From positions 6,116,501 to 6,180,500 of the forward strand of contig NC_013037.1 of the NCBI RefSeq assembly GCF_000023125.1: a stretch of DNA of 64,000 bases. The letters run 5' to 3'. The notes below the pieces were generated by a model that had not been told where the DNA came from, searched no databases, and worked only from the letters and a program-made list of their open reading frames with translations. Positions 16,200 to 25,878 of the stretch are shown in pieces. This DNA is from Dyadobacter fermentans DSM 18053 (lineage in GTDB: Bacteria > Bacteroidota > Bacteroidia > Cytophagales > Spirosomataceae). Numbering within the stretch: the first letter of the stretch is position 1; each line of letters starts with the position of its first letter. The position numbers and the translations under genes are program-made.

Positions 16200-17606
16200 A
16201 TGAAACTAATCTTCACTTGTTTACTTCTTGTCGCAGGCGTCGGCCTGGCGGCTCAGCCTGTGGTGGTGAACCAAAAGGACGTTTCCAAAGATCTTGCTCA
16301 GAAATTGCTTAAGGAATACCAGAATGTGGAAGGTGAGGTGAATGAAAAGCCGCACACCGTACAAACGGCATTCGAACGGATTTACAAAGAAGTCCTTGAA
16401 ACGGACAAGATCCAGGAATACACGGTTTGGAATAAGCTTTATCTGAATGCCGAGGGCAAGATCGACTACCTCGTGTTGTCCGTCTCCCGTGGTTTCGGGA
16501 TGGTGGATGAAAAGACGGCCAAGGAGCCTTCCAAGGCCGATTCGCTGGCGGCGCTGGTTACCTCCCGGGTTGCCCCTTATCTCACCGATTTTGTGTCAAG
16601 AAGAACTGTCGGCTCCAAAACAGCAATCCTGGTATTTGTGAGTTTCTTTACGCGTCCAGCGAAGGAGGTCGCTAAGAAGGATAGTGTCGTGAATGGCCTG
16701 GCGGAGGCAATGGCGGCGAAGGATACATTGAAAGTGAAGACGCTCGCGCTCGGACAAAACCTGCTTACGGCCGTTCCTGATGTAATATACCGTTTCCCTA
16801 ACCTCGAAGAGCTGTTTTTAAGCGATAACGACATTGAGACCGTAAATCTGGACGTGGCACGCCTGCCCAAACTGCGCCATCTCGACCTGAGCAAGAATAT
16901 TATCAAGGATAATGGCATTGCCATCAGCAAAAACAAATCCCTGCAACTGCTCAATCTACAAAAGAACTTCGTTACGGACATTCCCCGCGCAGCCCGCAAT
17001 TGTAAGAAACTGGAAACGCTCTGGCTGGGCAACAACCGGATAAGCGGGCTGAGTAATGCCAGTTTCCGGAAATTGAAACCGGTGAAAGACCTGAATTTTT
17101 ACAAATCCGAAATAGCCGTCCTGCCGCGGGGAATTCGTAAACTGCGCCGGCTGGAAGTGCTGGATTTGTATTATAACAAACTGGAAACACTGCCGAAATC
17201 GGTCACCAGGCTGAAACGCCTCACGCACCTGGCCGTATCCCATAACCAGCTCTCGGAATTACCGGCCCGGATTGACCGCATGAAACGCGTCCATACGATC
17301 TATGCGCACCATAACCACCTGAGCAAGCTGCCCGACCGCATTACGCGTATGCAGTCGCTGCGGATAGTGGATTTGGGTTACAACTGGCTTACCACCTTCC
17401 CGGCCCAGCTCGCCGCGTTCACCAACTTGGAGGAACTCGACCTATCGGCCAACAACTTCCCCGATTTCCCGGTACAGTTGTTGCAGATCCGCAAGCTCGA
17501 CAAGCTGCATTTACGCGGCAATCCTTTCCTGGGAGAGGACGCCGAGCGTAAATACAGCGAGCAGCTAAGCCAGCTCAAAAAGAAGAATATTGAAGTGTTT
17601 TATTAA
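16200..17606 (+). CDS. Secreted leucine-rich repeat protein
   Basis: The 468-residue protein begins with a signal peptide (about 1-18, MKLIFTCLLLVAGVGLAAQ). An N-terminal domain of about 170 residues of unknown kind is followed by roughly ten leucine-rich repeats from about residue 190 to 450, with the motif LxxLxLxxNxLxxLPxxI (for example LEVLDLYYNKLETLPKS). Such repeats bind proteins. The target is unknown. The ATG at 16200 is chosen because it directly precedes the signal peptide; 16188 is possible. Its last 4 bases overlap the end of the convergent DUF5916 gene. Confidence 0.85.
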   Translation: MKLIFTCLLLVAGVGLAAQPVVVNQKDVSKDLAQKLLKEYQNVEGEVNEKPHTVQTAFERIYKEVLETDKIQEYTVWNKLYLNAEGKIDYLVLSVSRGFGMVDEKTAKEPSKADSLAALVTSRVAPYLTDFVSRRTVGSKTAILVFVSFFTRPAKEVAKKDSVVNGLAEAMAAKDTLKVKTLALGQNLLTAVPDVIYRFPNLEELFLSDNDIETVNLDVARLPKLRHLDLSKNIIKDNGIAISKNKSLQLLNLQKNFVTDIPRAARNCKKLETLWLGNNRISGLSNASFRKLKPVKDLNFYKSEIAVLPRGIRKLRRLEVLDLYYNKLETLPKSVTRLKRLTHLAVSHNQLSELPARIDRMKRVHTIYAHHNHLSKLPDRITRMQSLRIVDLGYNWLTTFPAQLAAFTNLEELDLSANNFPDFPVQLLQIRKLDKLHLRGNPFLGEDAERKYSEQLSQLKKKNIEVFY

Positions 17607-19780
17607 AGATTCCACCAATAGGTGAATTTCAGCACGATTGCCCGGTTTTTGACCTTGAAGTTCTCGGGCAGATAGTTGTCTGTATACACGATGAACAAAT
17701 CGGACGCGGGCTTGTAGCGCCATTGCAGACGGGCATTCAGGTTTATATTGTCGGCCTGGTTGTTGTACTGCATGAATGTCGTGAAAAACAGGTTGTTCGT
17801 GAATGTCACGTCCACGCGCGGGCCTACGAGCCAGAGCTGCGTGCGTTTCCACGGCTCTGGAAGGCGGATATCGTTGTAGTTACCGGCCATGGTAATGGCG
17901 ACATAAGGCTGCACGCGGTAGCCCAGCTCGGCGCGCAGGTTGTTGCGCTTGCCGTTTTGGTAGTAACCCCCTAAAATACCCGATGCCAGGTAGGTAAAGC
18001 GGTTTTGCGGACCGGAGACGATATCGAAACCGACGGCTTTCCAGTTATGCTCCGTGCCCGTGGCCAATGTAGCATTGCCCAGGTTGGTAGGATCGAAAGG
18101 GCGGAGGAGGCGCACATAATTGCTCGAACCCCAAACGGCCACAGTGGCGCGGTTGATAAAGTTTACATTGTAGGACAAAATGAACTCGCGATCGCTCAAA
18201 TCGAAATTCTTGTCCCAGAAAGTATTGTTCACAAGTTTCGGCCCGTGGCTGATGATTTTGGGATGCTTGATGAAGAACAGATAAGCGACATTCGGACTGA
18301 TCTTGTAATAGCCATTCCGAACGGCATTGGGCACGTAGCCTACTTCCGCATTGTAATTCTTACCCACATATTCATGCTGCCATTGCCAGATGAGGTTGGC
18401 TTTGGTGAATTTCAAATCGGCCGCGTGCGTAAAATCATCGGACGACCGGCCCGGTGTGAACGATTTCAGGAACATTACTTTCCCCGTCCACAGGTTTTTG
18501 GCGCTCGCGAGGTTGAACTCCGCGCCGATGTTCCGATTATAGCGGTTCGAGGCCGAGTGCCTTTCCGTGGTGTAGTTAGTCGCGTCCTTGTTCACGAAAA
18601 TGAACCGCACATTCGAGCGGGCGAGCACTTGCCGCTGCAATGCGAACACGGCGTAGTTATTATGCGGCGTGAGCGTGTCGTTGGAGCCCGTTTGCACGTC
18701 GAGCACACCAATGCGCCAGTTTTTATTGATCTTTCCGCTCATCCTGGCTCCGAACTGGATCGGTACTCCGAGGCCAATGCGGCGCGAGAAGAACGGCCGG
18801 ATGGTAGCGTACCCGAAATTGGCAAAAAGGTCGGCGTTTTCGAGAAAAAACTGCCTGCGTTCGGGAAAAAACAGTTCGAAACGGTCGAGGTTGGTCTGCT
18901 GCACGTCCACATCCACCTGCGAGAAATCGGGGTTGACGGTCAGGTCGAGGTTAAGCGACGGCGTGAGTCCGATTTTGACGTCACCGCCAATGGTCGGTTT
19001 GTACTTGGTAGGAATGTCGTTCTGATGATCCTTCGTCATCCGCATGGCCGCGTAGGGGATCACCGAAATGTTCGGTCCGGGCGTGGGCGGCGGCACGTCC
19101 CACACCAGCACGCCCGTGTAAGCGAGCGAGGCGGATGGAAACTGCCGCGGAACGGGCGCCCACGAGGATTTTTCGGAGATGGTCAGGTCCTGGCGGCTGA
19201 AATTGATACCCCAGCGCGTGATGCCCGGTTTGTAGCGGATGCTTTTGAAGGGAATGGCCGCTTCCCAAACCCATTTGTCGTCCTCGTTTTTGACGGCGCT
19301 TACCCATTTGTTGTCCCAGCTGAGGTCCACCGTGCCGCCATCGCCCTGCTGGCCATCCCAGGGAGCGCCGGCAGCATTGGCACCGAATGAAAAACCGTTG
19401 GTCTTGTCATCAAAGGTGTCCATGAAAAGGAGGAAGTTGTCGTTCTTCCCAAATGCGAAATCGCGTTTCAGGGATTCCACGATCAGCCCGCCTTTTACCG
19501 GTTTGTAGTTGACAACCAGGATGTAAAGGTTGTGTTTGTCATAACACATTTTCACGTCCGTCAGCGCCCTGGAAAAGCTGGTATCCATCGGCGTGATCAT
19601 GAAAAAGTCCTTCGCGGTTTCCGTCGCCGACCACGCGGCGTCATCGGCTACGCCATCGACTTTGACAGGCGAAACAGCCGAATGGATATGGTACTGGTAA
19701 TTTTCGTTCGGTTTCTGTGCAATGCTTTGAAAAATGATGAAACAGAAGATGAAAGGGGTTAGGATAAAGGTACGTAGCAC
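17603..19780 (-). CDS. DUF5916 outer-membrane protein with CBM9-like N-terminal domain
   Basis: The 725-residue protein has a signal peptide (1-21, FQSIAQ) and an N-terminal carbohydrate-binding-module-9-like domain (about 30-225, with VKVDGVADDAAWS and WVWEAAIPFKSIRY). The rest is the DUF5916 beta-strand-rich region (FFPERRQFFLENADLF), probably an outer-membrane barrel, ending YWWNL. Proteins of this type are common in Bacteroidota and often accompany proteases or polysaccharide uptake, but no substrate is established. It is transcribed alone and is flanked by a convergent LRR gene and a DUF3817 gene upstream. Confidence 0.88.
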   Translation of the reverse strand: MLRTFILTPFIFCFIIFQSIAQKPNENYQYHIHSAVSPVKVDGVADDAAWSATETAKDFFMITPMDTSFSRALTDVKMCYDKHNLYILVVNYKPVKGGLIVESLKRDFAFGKNDNFLLFMDTFDDKTNGFSFGANAAGAPWDGQQGDGGTVDLSWDNKWVSAVKNEDDKWVWEAAIPFKSIRYKPGITRWGINFSRQDLTISEKSSWAPVPRQFPSASLAYTGVLVWDVPPPTPGPNISVIPYAAMRMTKDHQNDIPTKYKPTIGGDVKIGLTPSLNLDLTVNPDFSQVDVDVQQTNLDRFELFFPERRQFFLENADLFANFGYATIRPFFSRRIGLGVPIQFGARMSGKINKNWRIGVLDVQTGSNDTLTPHNNYAVFALQRQVLARSNVRFIFVNKDATNYTTERHSASNRYNRNIGAEFNLASAKNLWTGKVMFLKSFTPGRSSDDFTHAADLKFTKANLIWQWQHEYVGKNYNAEVGYVPNAVRNGYYKISPNVAYLFFIKHPKIISHGPKLVNNTFWDKNFDLSDREFILSYNVNFINRATVAVWGSSNYVRLLRPFDPTNLGNATLATGTEHNWKAVGFDIVSGPQNRFTYLASGILGGYYQNGKRNNLRAELGYRVQPYVAITMAGNYNDIRLPEPWKRTQLWLVGPRVDVTFTNNLFFTTFMQYNNQADNINLNARLQWRYKPASDLFIVYTDNYLPENFKVKNRAIVLKFTYWWNL

Positions 19781-19822
19781 TTTGTTAAGGGGTGTTTAGG
19801 AATATAAAAGGTTCAGGGAAAT

Positions 19823-20122
19823 TCAATCTTTGAACCAGCGGGAATCGGCATAAAATGTCCCGAAGGGTATCAGCGAAGAAATAAACGACAGGGTCGATTT
19901 CTTGAATGACCAGTTTTTTTCCACAGCTACCTGGATCAGCAGCAGTACAAAAAGGACAAACAGCACGCCATGAGCCATGCCCACCACGCGGACAGCCTGT
20001 GGAAGTCCCGCGAGGTATTTGAGGGGCATTGCAATGCCCAGAAGTACGAGATAGGAAATGCCTTCAAGGAAGGCGATGATACGCAGCCGGCCTAGCGCCG
20101 ATTTAGTGAGTTCGGATACCAT
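19823..20122 (-). CDS. DUF3817 integral membrane protein
   Basis: The 99-residue protein has three hydrophobic segments and the DUF3817 motifs: FLEGISYLVLL near residue 20, a GMAHG segment near 50 and a C-terminal SLIPFGTFYADSRW. The family is found alone or beside transporters in many bacteria; function is unknown. The ATG at 20122 (MVSELTKS) is used instead of the TTG at 20128. It lies 42 bases upstream of the DUF5916 gene in the same direction. Confidence 0.85.
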   Translation of the reverse strand: MVSELTKSALGRLRIIAFLEGISYLVLLGIAMPLKYLAGLPQAVRVVGMAHGVLFVLFVLLLIQVAVEKNWSFKKSTLSFISSLIPFGTFYADSRWFKD

Positions 20123-20268
20123 AATCAATCAAAATAGAGAAATGCATTTTACCGGCAAAGATACGTATCAACCGGCTTAATGTCATGCATTTGGTATCCA
20201 GTAAAAACCGCTTATCCGGCGGCAGCCCGGACCGGGCGTGAAATGTGCCCGGCCTGGTTGCGGATTGC

Positions 20269-21648
20269 TCAAACGGCGATGATTTCTGCCGCGGCCATTT
20301 CGCCGGTAACAATCGCGCCTTCCATGAATCCTTGCCAGTCGGCGAGGTGCTCTCCGGCGAAAGATGTGTGTAAAAACGGCTTTTGCAATGCAGGACGCGT
20401 CGTGTTCCATTGGTTGAGGCCGTACATGGCGTAGGCGCCTTGTGAGATCTTGTCGGTTCCCCAGTAATAGTTCGCCTGCGACTCGATGAGCTTTTGGGCT
20501 TTCGGGAAATAGGGGCCTAGCGTTTGGCCCAGCATTTGCTTGCGCCATTCGTCGTTTTGGGCCGAGATCAGTTCCGCTTTTTCGCCGATGGTGTAGGAAA
20601 TCAGTACGCCTTTTTGTGACGGCTGGTTTTTGGTGGCGTGGTAAAAATAATGGGGCGTCTGGTCGGTTACCAGGTCGAAGCTCTCGTCGTTCCAGAACCG
20701 TTTTTTGAACAAAATCGCATTCTTGTTGATGCGTGCGTATTGGAGTTCGTTGATCGCCTGTATTTTTTCGGCAGGCAGGCCCGGCTCCCATTGGATATTC
20801 TTCATGGCGAATGTCGGGATGGCGCAAATGAGCTTGTCGGCTTCGAAGGTTTTGCCGTTTTCGCAAGTCACTTTCACCGAATCCTTTTGCTCGATGCGTT
20901 TCACGGCGTGGCCGGTGAGAATATTGCCTTCACCTATGCCTTCCGCGAATTTCCTCGCGAGCATGGTGTTGCCGCCCTGCATTTTGAGGTCCATTTCGTT
21001 TTTCTCGCTGCTTTCCGCGAATGTCGCCAGCGCAACGAATGCGGATACGTGCCGGATGCTTTCCCCGAAATCGGTACTATCCAGCAGCTCGCGGAGGATG
21101 AGGTCTTTGCCTTCGCAGCCATTGTTGACCAGGTAGCGCCACCAGTCGATGCTGTCGAGTTCCGCCTTCTGCGTTTCGTCCAGTTTTTTGTAACCTTCCA
21201 GCAATGCCTTCATTTTAGGTTTCCAGTTTTCCGAAAAGTCCCACGCATTGGCTTTTGTGTATTGGTTTTGGTAAATGAGGTGGGTATCAAACTGGTTGTT
21301 GAGCAGCGGAATTTTGAATTGGTCGCAAAGCGTGCGGACGCGCTCGTGCGAGTTGCCGACCCACTCGGCGCCGAGCTCTACCACGAGGTTTTCTTTCGGG
21401 TCGATGGTGTGGGAGAATACGCGTCCGCCAATGCGGTTCCGCGTTTCAAGCACGGTTACGTTCATGCCTTTTTGTTTCAGGGCATAAGCGGCAGCCAATC
21501 CGGCAAACCCGGCGCCGATCACGATCACGCGGGACTGTTTCCCGACATAAATGTTGCCGAAAGAGCGTGTGGAAAGGAGGGAGGTCCCTGCGAGGAATGC
21601 GGATTGGCGCAGGAATTCGCGCCGGGAGGTTTGTTGCGGCTTGTCCAT
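20269..21648 (-). CDS. Flavin-dependent amine oxidase, Tat-exported
   Basis: The 459-residue enzyme has a twin-arginine signal (SRREFLRQS at 8-16 followed by a weak hydrophobic stretch), then an FAD-binding Rossmann motif GAGFAG (45-50), ET-RNRIGGRVF, and a C-terminal FAGEHLADWQGFMEGAI that closes the FAD site. This is the pattern of monoamine/polyamine oxidases, which oxidise amines to aldehydes with H2O2 release. The substrate is unknown. The Tat motif implies folding with FAD before export to the periplasm. It is followed by a short hairpin-containing gap, and no operon partner is evident. Confidence 0.88.
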   Translation of the reverse strand: MDKPQQTSRREFLRQSAFLAGTSLLSTRSFGNIYVGKQSRVIVIGAGFAGLAAAYALKQKGMNVTVLETRNRIGGRVFSHTIDPKENLVVELGAEWVGNSHERVRTLCDQFKIPLLNNQFDTHLIYQNQYTKANAWDFSENWKPKMKALLEGYKKLDETQKAELDSIDWWRYLVNNGCEGKDLILRELLDSTDFGESIRHVSAFVALATFAESSEKNEMDLKMQGGNTMLARKFAEGIGEGNILTGHAVKRIEQKDSVKVTCENGKTFEADKLICAIPTFAMKNIQWEPGLPAEKIQAINELQYARINKNAILFKKRFWNDESFDLVTDQTPHYFYHATKNQPSQKGVLISYTIGEKAELISAQNDEWRKQMLGQTLGPYFPKAQKLIESQANYYWGTDKISQGAYAMYGLNQWNTTRPALQKPFLHTSFAGEHLADWQGFMEGAIVTGEMAAAEIIAV

Positions 21649-21750
21649 AATGTATTGAGGTCGATTGAGTTCCTCAAAACTACCGGCCTATATACGCACG
21701 TGAAACAAACCTTTATTGAGAGGCGGTTTTACTTATTTTTTGGTAGTAAA

Positions 21751-21791
21751 TGAAAAGCGGTCCGGCTTTCGAGAGGCCGGACCGCTTTTCA
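21751..21791 (-). terminator. Terminator at the end of the ccm operon
   Basis: A perfect 16-base stem (TGAAAAGCGGTCCGGC at 21751-21766 with GCCGGACCGCTTTTCA at 21776-21791), with a 9-base loop, lies directly after ccmF. On the minus strand it ends in a TTTTCATTT run. Confidence 0.85.
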
Positions 21792-21808
21792 TCTATTTGA
21801 GATGAATC

Positions 21809-24409
21809 TTAGGCAGTTTGCACTTTGGGTTTTGCTTTGGCCTTCGGTTCGGCTGCCGCGTTTTCCTTATTGCGCATTTTTACAAAATCCCTGAAACGGC
21901 GGATCGTTGCCATCGTAAGACCGATCATCAATACGAACGTACCCAACCACAGGATGTTGATCAGCGGCTTTTCGGTGGCCTTCATGACGATGAAGTCACG
22001 CTGGGTAGTGTTTACTCCAAATGTAAACTGGCCCGTTTGCGGGTTGATTTCATTGAACTGAATGCGCATGCCCAGTTCGTCGCTTACTTCCGGCTTGCGT
22101 GCGACCATGCGGTCGCGGATGACGAATGACGGTGTTACGACAAACTCCTTTTCCTTATCCAACACGCGTATGATCGCCTTCACGGCGGCATCGCCCGGGC
22201 CGAGTTTGATGCCTTCCACGTCCTCGGTGCGCACCACGTTGTCGAGTATCGCCACGTAGTCGTTCACGAAGAATGTATCTCGAAGGTTAATGGTAAAGTT
22301 CTCTGTTTGGCTCCAAACCGGCTCGGCGGTCGGGTTGGTCACCATCGAAACGTAGGTGTACAAGTCCTTATCGACCTTGCGCTGAATGTCCGGCGAAGAC
22401 ACGATGCCACCCATGCGCGGGTTGATCTGCACACGCGGGAACAAGGTGAATATCTTCCCCGACGGCTCGCGGTATTCGATTTCGTAGTAGAAGTTTTCAG
22501 GGAAAATTTCGAGGGTATCGCCCTTTTTGTTGTACTTCTGTCCATCCAGTTCGATATCACGCAACGCTACCGCGCGGAAATCGCCCTCTACGATGTCAAC
22601 CCAGCTCTTCGGAATGTAGCCGGGAATGTGGCGTGGCTCCACACGCACGTCGCGCCAGGTGAGCATGTAGTCGCCCATTTTTTCGGGCTTGTTGAGCCAG
22701 AGGGTAATGTTCTCTTTGTTTTCCTTATTGTCGTTGGCTGTAAATTCCTCGCTGCGGGAGATCATGAGCCCGGAGTTGTTCATCGAAACGACTTTCGTGT
22801 AGGCCGATGAAAACAGCACGCCGATGAGCATGAGCGCTACGCCAATGTGCGTGATCGCCCCGCCGGAGAGGTTATAGTTACCGCGGATGATGTTGAGCAG
22901 GATATTTCCATTGGCCACGATCGCGAAAATGGAGGTGGTCAAAAGTACAATGTACTGAATATCGCGAACCTGCTTCACGGTGATGACCGCGGCGCTGATC
23001 AGCAACGCGATCAACAGTGGGTTGTACAATGCCTGCAACTTGCCTTTTCCGGTTTTTTTCCACCAGAAATACTGACCAACACCGGTGAGGACGATGATCA
23101 ACGCGAAGAACCAGAGCTGGAACTTGTTGTAATGCGACAGCTGATCGGCCGGCAATGCAAGGTTGAGTACAAATCCGAATGCTTCGGCGATTTTGTTATA
23201 AACCGGGAAAGAAGTGGTAAAGATGATCTGGAAACCGGACATACACAGCACCACCGCGCCAATGAAGATCCAGAATTCCTGCGAGTAAGTCGAAACCTCC
23301 TCCTCGTCGCTCGGCAACGATTTCCAACGGTAGATCAGCAGGCCGATGGACACGATCATGAACGTGAAAAGGTAGATCAGCAGCTGACCGGAAAGGCCAA
23401 GGTCCGTAAACGAGTGTACCGAAGCACTGCCCAGCACGCCGCTGCGTGTCATGAAGGTAGAGTATAGCACGAGAATGAACGTCGCGATCGTGAGGATGAA
23501 CGACGCTTTCAGTGCGGTTGCATTCCTTCTGGCGATGATCATCACGTGTACGGCAGCCACCAGCACGAGCCAGGGAACGAATGATGAGTTTTCAACCGGG
23601 TCCCAGTTCCAGTAACTACCGAAGTTCAGGGTTTCGTAAGCCCAGTAGGCACCCATTAATATACCCACACCCAACACCAGCGCCGAGAATAGCGACCATG
23701 GCAATGCGGGGCGAATCCATTCATTAATTCTCTTGCTCCAAAGCCCCGCGATGGCGAACGAGAACGGAATGAGCGTGCTCGCAAAGCCGAGGAACAGGGT
23801 AGGAGGGTGGATCACCATCCAGTAGTTCTGCAACAATGGGTTGAGGCCGTTACCGTCTTTCGGAATGAAATTCGGGTCCATTTTGTAAACCGGCAGGTCG
23901 GGCATTACCTCTTTGAGCAAAAGGAATGGCGTAGAACCGATTTTCATATCGAGGCCGGGGATTACTACGCCGAGGATCATGGAGGTCAAAAATGCCTGTA
24001 CCAATGCAAAAACGGTCATCACAGGCGCTTCCCACGAGCGGTTGGAGAAGATCAGTACCGCTCCAAGCACAACGTTCCAGAATATCCAGAGGAGAAAGCT
24101 ACCTTCCTGGTCCTGCCAGAAACTGGAAATCGTGTAGCCAGTCGGCAGGGATAGCGACGAGTTTTTCCAGGCGTAATGGTATTCGAAATAATGGTTACCG
24201 ATGATCCAGTAGAGCGAGAACACTACTCCGAGCACCGCCGCCAAATGTACCCAGTAAACGCCGCGCGCAAACTTTTTCCAGTTTTGCGTCTCTTCCACGG
24301 TCCCACCCGCGATACCCGCCTTGAAATAAGCGAACGTCGCCAGAATGGCCGAGACGAATGCGACTATAACCAGCAGGTGCCCTGCATTTCCGATCGTACT
24401 GTGAATCAT
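21809..24409 (-). CDS. ccmF: Cytochrome c haem lyase subunit CcmF
   Basis: The 866-residue polytopic protein carries the haem-handling WWD region at 262-280 (LNFGSYWNWDPVENSSFVPW) and the conserved His201 in VIHPPTLFLG. A long soluble C-terminal portion (from about residue 560) and a final membrane segment fit CcmF/NrfE, the enzyme that joins haem from CcmE to apocytochrome c at the periplasmic face. It is at the longer end for CcmF. It overlaps ccmE by 4 bases (ATGA), so the two are translationally coupled. The hydrophilic tail is rich in Lys and Ala. Confidence 0.92.
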   Translation of the reverse strand: MIHSTIGNAGHLLVIVAFVSAILATFAYFKAGIAGGTVEETQNWKKFARGVYWVHLAAVLGVVFSLYWIIGNHYFEYHYAWKNSSLSLPTGYTISSFWQDQEGSFLLWIFWNVVLGAVLIFSNRSWEAPVMTVFALVQAFLTSMILGVVIPGLDMKIGSTPFLLLKEVMPDLPVYKMDPNFIPKDGNGLNPLLQNYWMVIHPPTLFLGFASTLIPFSFAIAGLWSKRINEWIRPALPWSLFSALVLGVGILMGAYWAYETLNFGSYWNWDPVENSSFVPWLVLVAAVHVMIIARRNATALKASFILTIATFILVLYSTFMTRSGVLGSASVHSFTDLGLSGQLLIYLFTFMIVSIGLLIYRWKSLPSDEEEVSTYSQEFWIFIGAVVLCMSGFQIIFTTSFPVYNKIAEAFGFVLNLALPADQLSHYNKFQLWFFALIIVLTGVGQYFWWKKTGKGKLQALYNPLLIALLISAAVITVKQVRDIQYIVLLTTSIFAIVANGNILLNIIRGNYNLSGGAITHIGVALMLIGVLFSSAYTKVVSMNNSGLMISRSEEFTANDNKENKENITLWLNKPEKMGDYMLTWRDVRVEPRHIPGYIPKSWVDIVEGDFRAVALRDIELDGQKYNKKGDTLEIFPENFYYEIEYREPSGKIFTLFPRVQINPRMGGIVSSPDIQRKVDKDLYTYVSMVTNPTAEPVWSQTENFTINLRDTFFVNDYVAILDNVVRTEDVEGIKLGPGDAAVKAIIRVLDKEKEFVVTPSFVIRDRMVARKPEVSDELGMRIQFNEINPQTGQFTFGVNTTQRDFIVMKATEKPLINILWLGTFVLMIGLTMATIRRFRDFVKMRNKENAAAEPKAKAKPKVQTA

Positions 24410-24840
24410 GATTGTTTCGCGGTATGTTCCGTAGTTTCCATTTTACCCTCCTCGTATTTCGACGGGCATTTCATCAGAATTTTTTCCGCAGTGAACGAGC
24501 CTTGCTGCATTTTGCCCACCACTACCACTTGTTCGGATTTGTCGAAATCCTGTGGTTTGCTGTTTTTGTAGACCACCTTCTGTTCCACATTGTTATTGTC
24601 TATCAATGTGAAAACGAACAGGTTAGGGTCAATTTCCGGGCGGTATTCCATTTCGAGGATCTGGCCGGCAGCATCTTTTTTGAGCTTGCCTACCACGTGA
24701 ATGCTCTCATTGTCGCCGTCGGCAGCCATGGCTTTGGCTTTCGTAAAATCGACGTAAGTACTTGCATCACCGGCAGTTGAAACAATAATACCAATTGCAA
24801 CCGCGATGATCACCAATCCGAATATCTGTATCTTTTTCAT
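24406..24840 (-). CDS. ccmE: Cytochrome c maturation chaperone CcmE, CxxxY type
   Basis: The 144-residue haem chaperone has an N-terminal anchor (5-21) and an OB-fold core. The haem-binding site reads CPSKY at 125-129, so the usual histidine of HxxxY is replaced by Cys125. This C-x3-Y form is known from archaea and Desulfovibrio, where it goes with loss of CcmH-type partners (called system I*). The gene lies between ccmD (6 bases) and ccmF (4-base overlap), which secures its identity. Confidence 0.93.
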   Translation of the reverse strand: MKKIQIFGLVIIAVAIGIIVSTAGDASTYVDFTKAKAMAADGDNESIHVVGKLKKDAAGQILEMEYRPEIDPNLFVFTLIDNNNVEQKVVYKNSKPQDFDKSEQVVVVGKMQQGSFTAEKILMKCPSKYEEGKMETTEHTAKQS

Positions 24841-24846
24841 AGGGGC

Positions 24847-25071
24847 TTACTTGATATTGAGGTCTTTTTCAATCTTTTTCAGTCTGGAATCGATGCGGAA
24901 GAGGTTCACGGCCAAGCCGGCGAAAATCACGGCTACTACCGCTACCACGACCCAGATTTTACCGTCGGCGCGGAGCTTGTCGGCCATCTCCACGGAGGTA
25001 TCACCTGCCTGCGCGAATGCGTTGCCGCAGATGGCCAGCAGGGTCAGGAGGATGAGGGAAATTCTTTTCAT
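24847..25071 (-). CDS. CcmD family protein
   Basis: The 74-residue protein has a cleavable-looking signal peptide (1-21, ending NAFAQ) and one membrane segment (about 38-57), followed by a charged helix (RIDSRLKKIEKDL). CcmD in system I of Proteobacteria is likewise a tiny single-span protein that helps release holo-CcmE from CcmC. Sequence similarity is weak; position between ccmC and ccmE carries the call. The signal peptide is unusual for CcmD. Confidence 0.78.
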   Translation of the reverse strand: MKRISLILLTLLAICGNAFAQAGDTSVEMADKLRADGKIWVVVAVVAVIFAGLAVNLFRIDSRLKKIEKDLNIK

Positions 25072-25149
25072 TGTATTTATGAGTGGACTAAACCTTAACG
25101 AAAATTTACTTTGAAACGTTTGCTGAGAGCGTGAATCGGGGCAAAATGC

Positions 25150-25833
25150 TCAAATCTTGCCTGATTCGATGAGTGCTTCTTCGCGTACCCGGTTGATCTG
25201 CTTGATGCGGATTCGCAGCTCCGCGATCCATAATCCGAGCAGGATGTAACCGATTACGGCCGGGTAAAAAACGCGACGGATGTTGTTGTCGAAATCATAC
25301 GAACCGAATGTGCTGTTGCCGCCGCTCCCGGGGTGCAAAGAGTCCGTAAGCCGGGGCAGAATGTAAATGATCGGGATGAAAACGGCGAATGCGAAAATGT
25401 TGTAAACCGAAGAAATCCGCGCCCGGCGCTGCTCGTCCTCGAAGGAGCTTCTCAGGAGCAGATAGGCCAGGTATATCAAAATGCCGACGGCTGCGCCGTT
25501 CAGTTTCGGATCGTTCGGCCAGGGATCTCCCCAGGTATAGTTGGCCCATACCGAGCCGGTCAGGCAGCCGAGTATGCCAAAGAAAATAGCGGCTTTGGCC
25601 ACTTCGCTGGCAATATCGTCGTCTTTGATGCTTCCCTTCATTAAATAACGAACTGAAAACACCATCGACAGCAGCAGCAGCGTGGTCATGGCGAGCCACA
25701 ATGCTACGTGAAAATAAGTATTGCGGATACTTTCATTGATAATGGCAAGGCGTGGAACGGGACCGATAAATCCCATGATGATCACGTAGAAGATGATCAC
25801 GACACAGAGGATTTTCCACCAGATCTTTCTCAT
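25150..25833 (-). CDS. ccmC: Haem export protein CcmC
   Basis: The 227-residue membrane protein has six hydrophobic segments and a WWD-type motif WGDPWPNDPKLNG (near residues 104-117), variant of the WGxxWxWDxRLTS of CcmC. Conserved histidines of the first segments (NTYFHVALW) are also present. CcmC handles haem delivery to CcmE. It is followed by ccmD (78 bases) and preceded by ccmB (45 bases) in the operon. Confidence 0.88.
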   Translation of the reverse strand: MRKIWWKILCVVIIFYVIIMGFIGPVPRLAIINESIRNTYFHVALWLAMTTLLLLSMVFSVRYLMKGSIKDDDIASEVAKAAIFFGILGCLTGSVWANYTWGDPWPNDPKLNGAAVGILIYLAYLLLRSSFEDEQRRARISSVYNIFAFAVFIPIIYILPRLTDSLHPGSGGNSTFGSYDFDNNIRRVFYPAVIGYILLGLWIAELRIRIKQINRVREEALIESGKI

Positions 25834-25878
25834 GTTAAACTAATACTTTAAATGTTGTGCCCTGTAACCTGCTGTATT

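Noticed and set aside
18005..19390. Long open frame of 461 codons on the plus strand
   Set aside because: It runs antisense inside the DUF5916 gene, has a composition typical of a shadow frame and shows no domain.
20232..20252. CCGGGC / GCCCGG hairpin after the amine oxidase gene
   Set aside because: The stem is only 6 bases with no T run, so I do not call it a terminator.
20638..21753. Open frame of 371 codons on the plus strand
   Set aside because: It is antisense to the amine oxidase gene and has no motif or start context.
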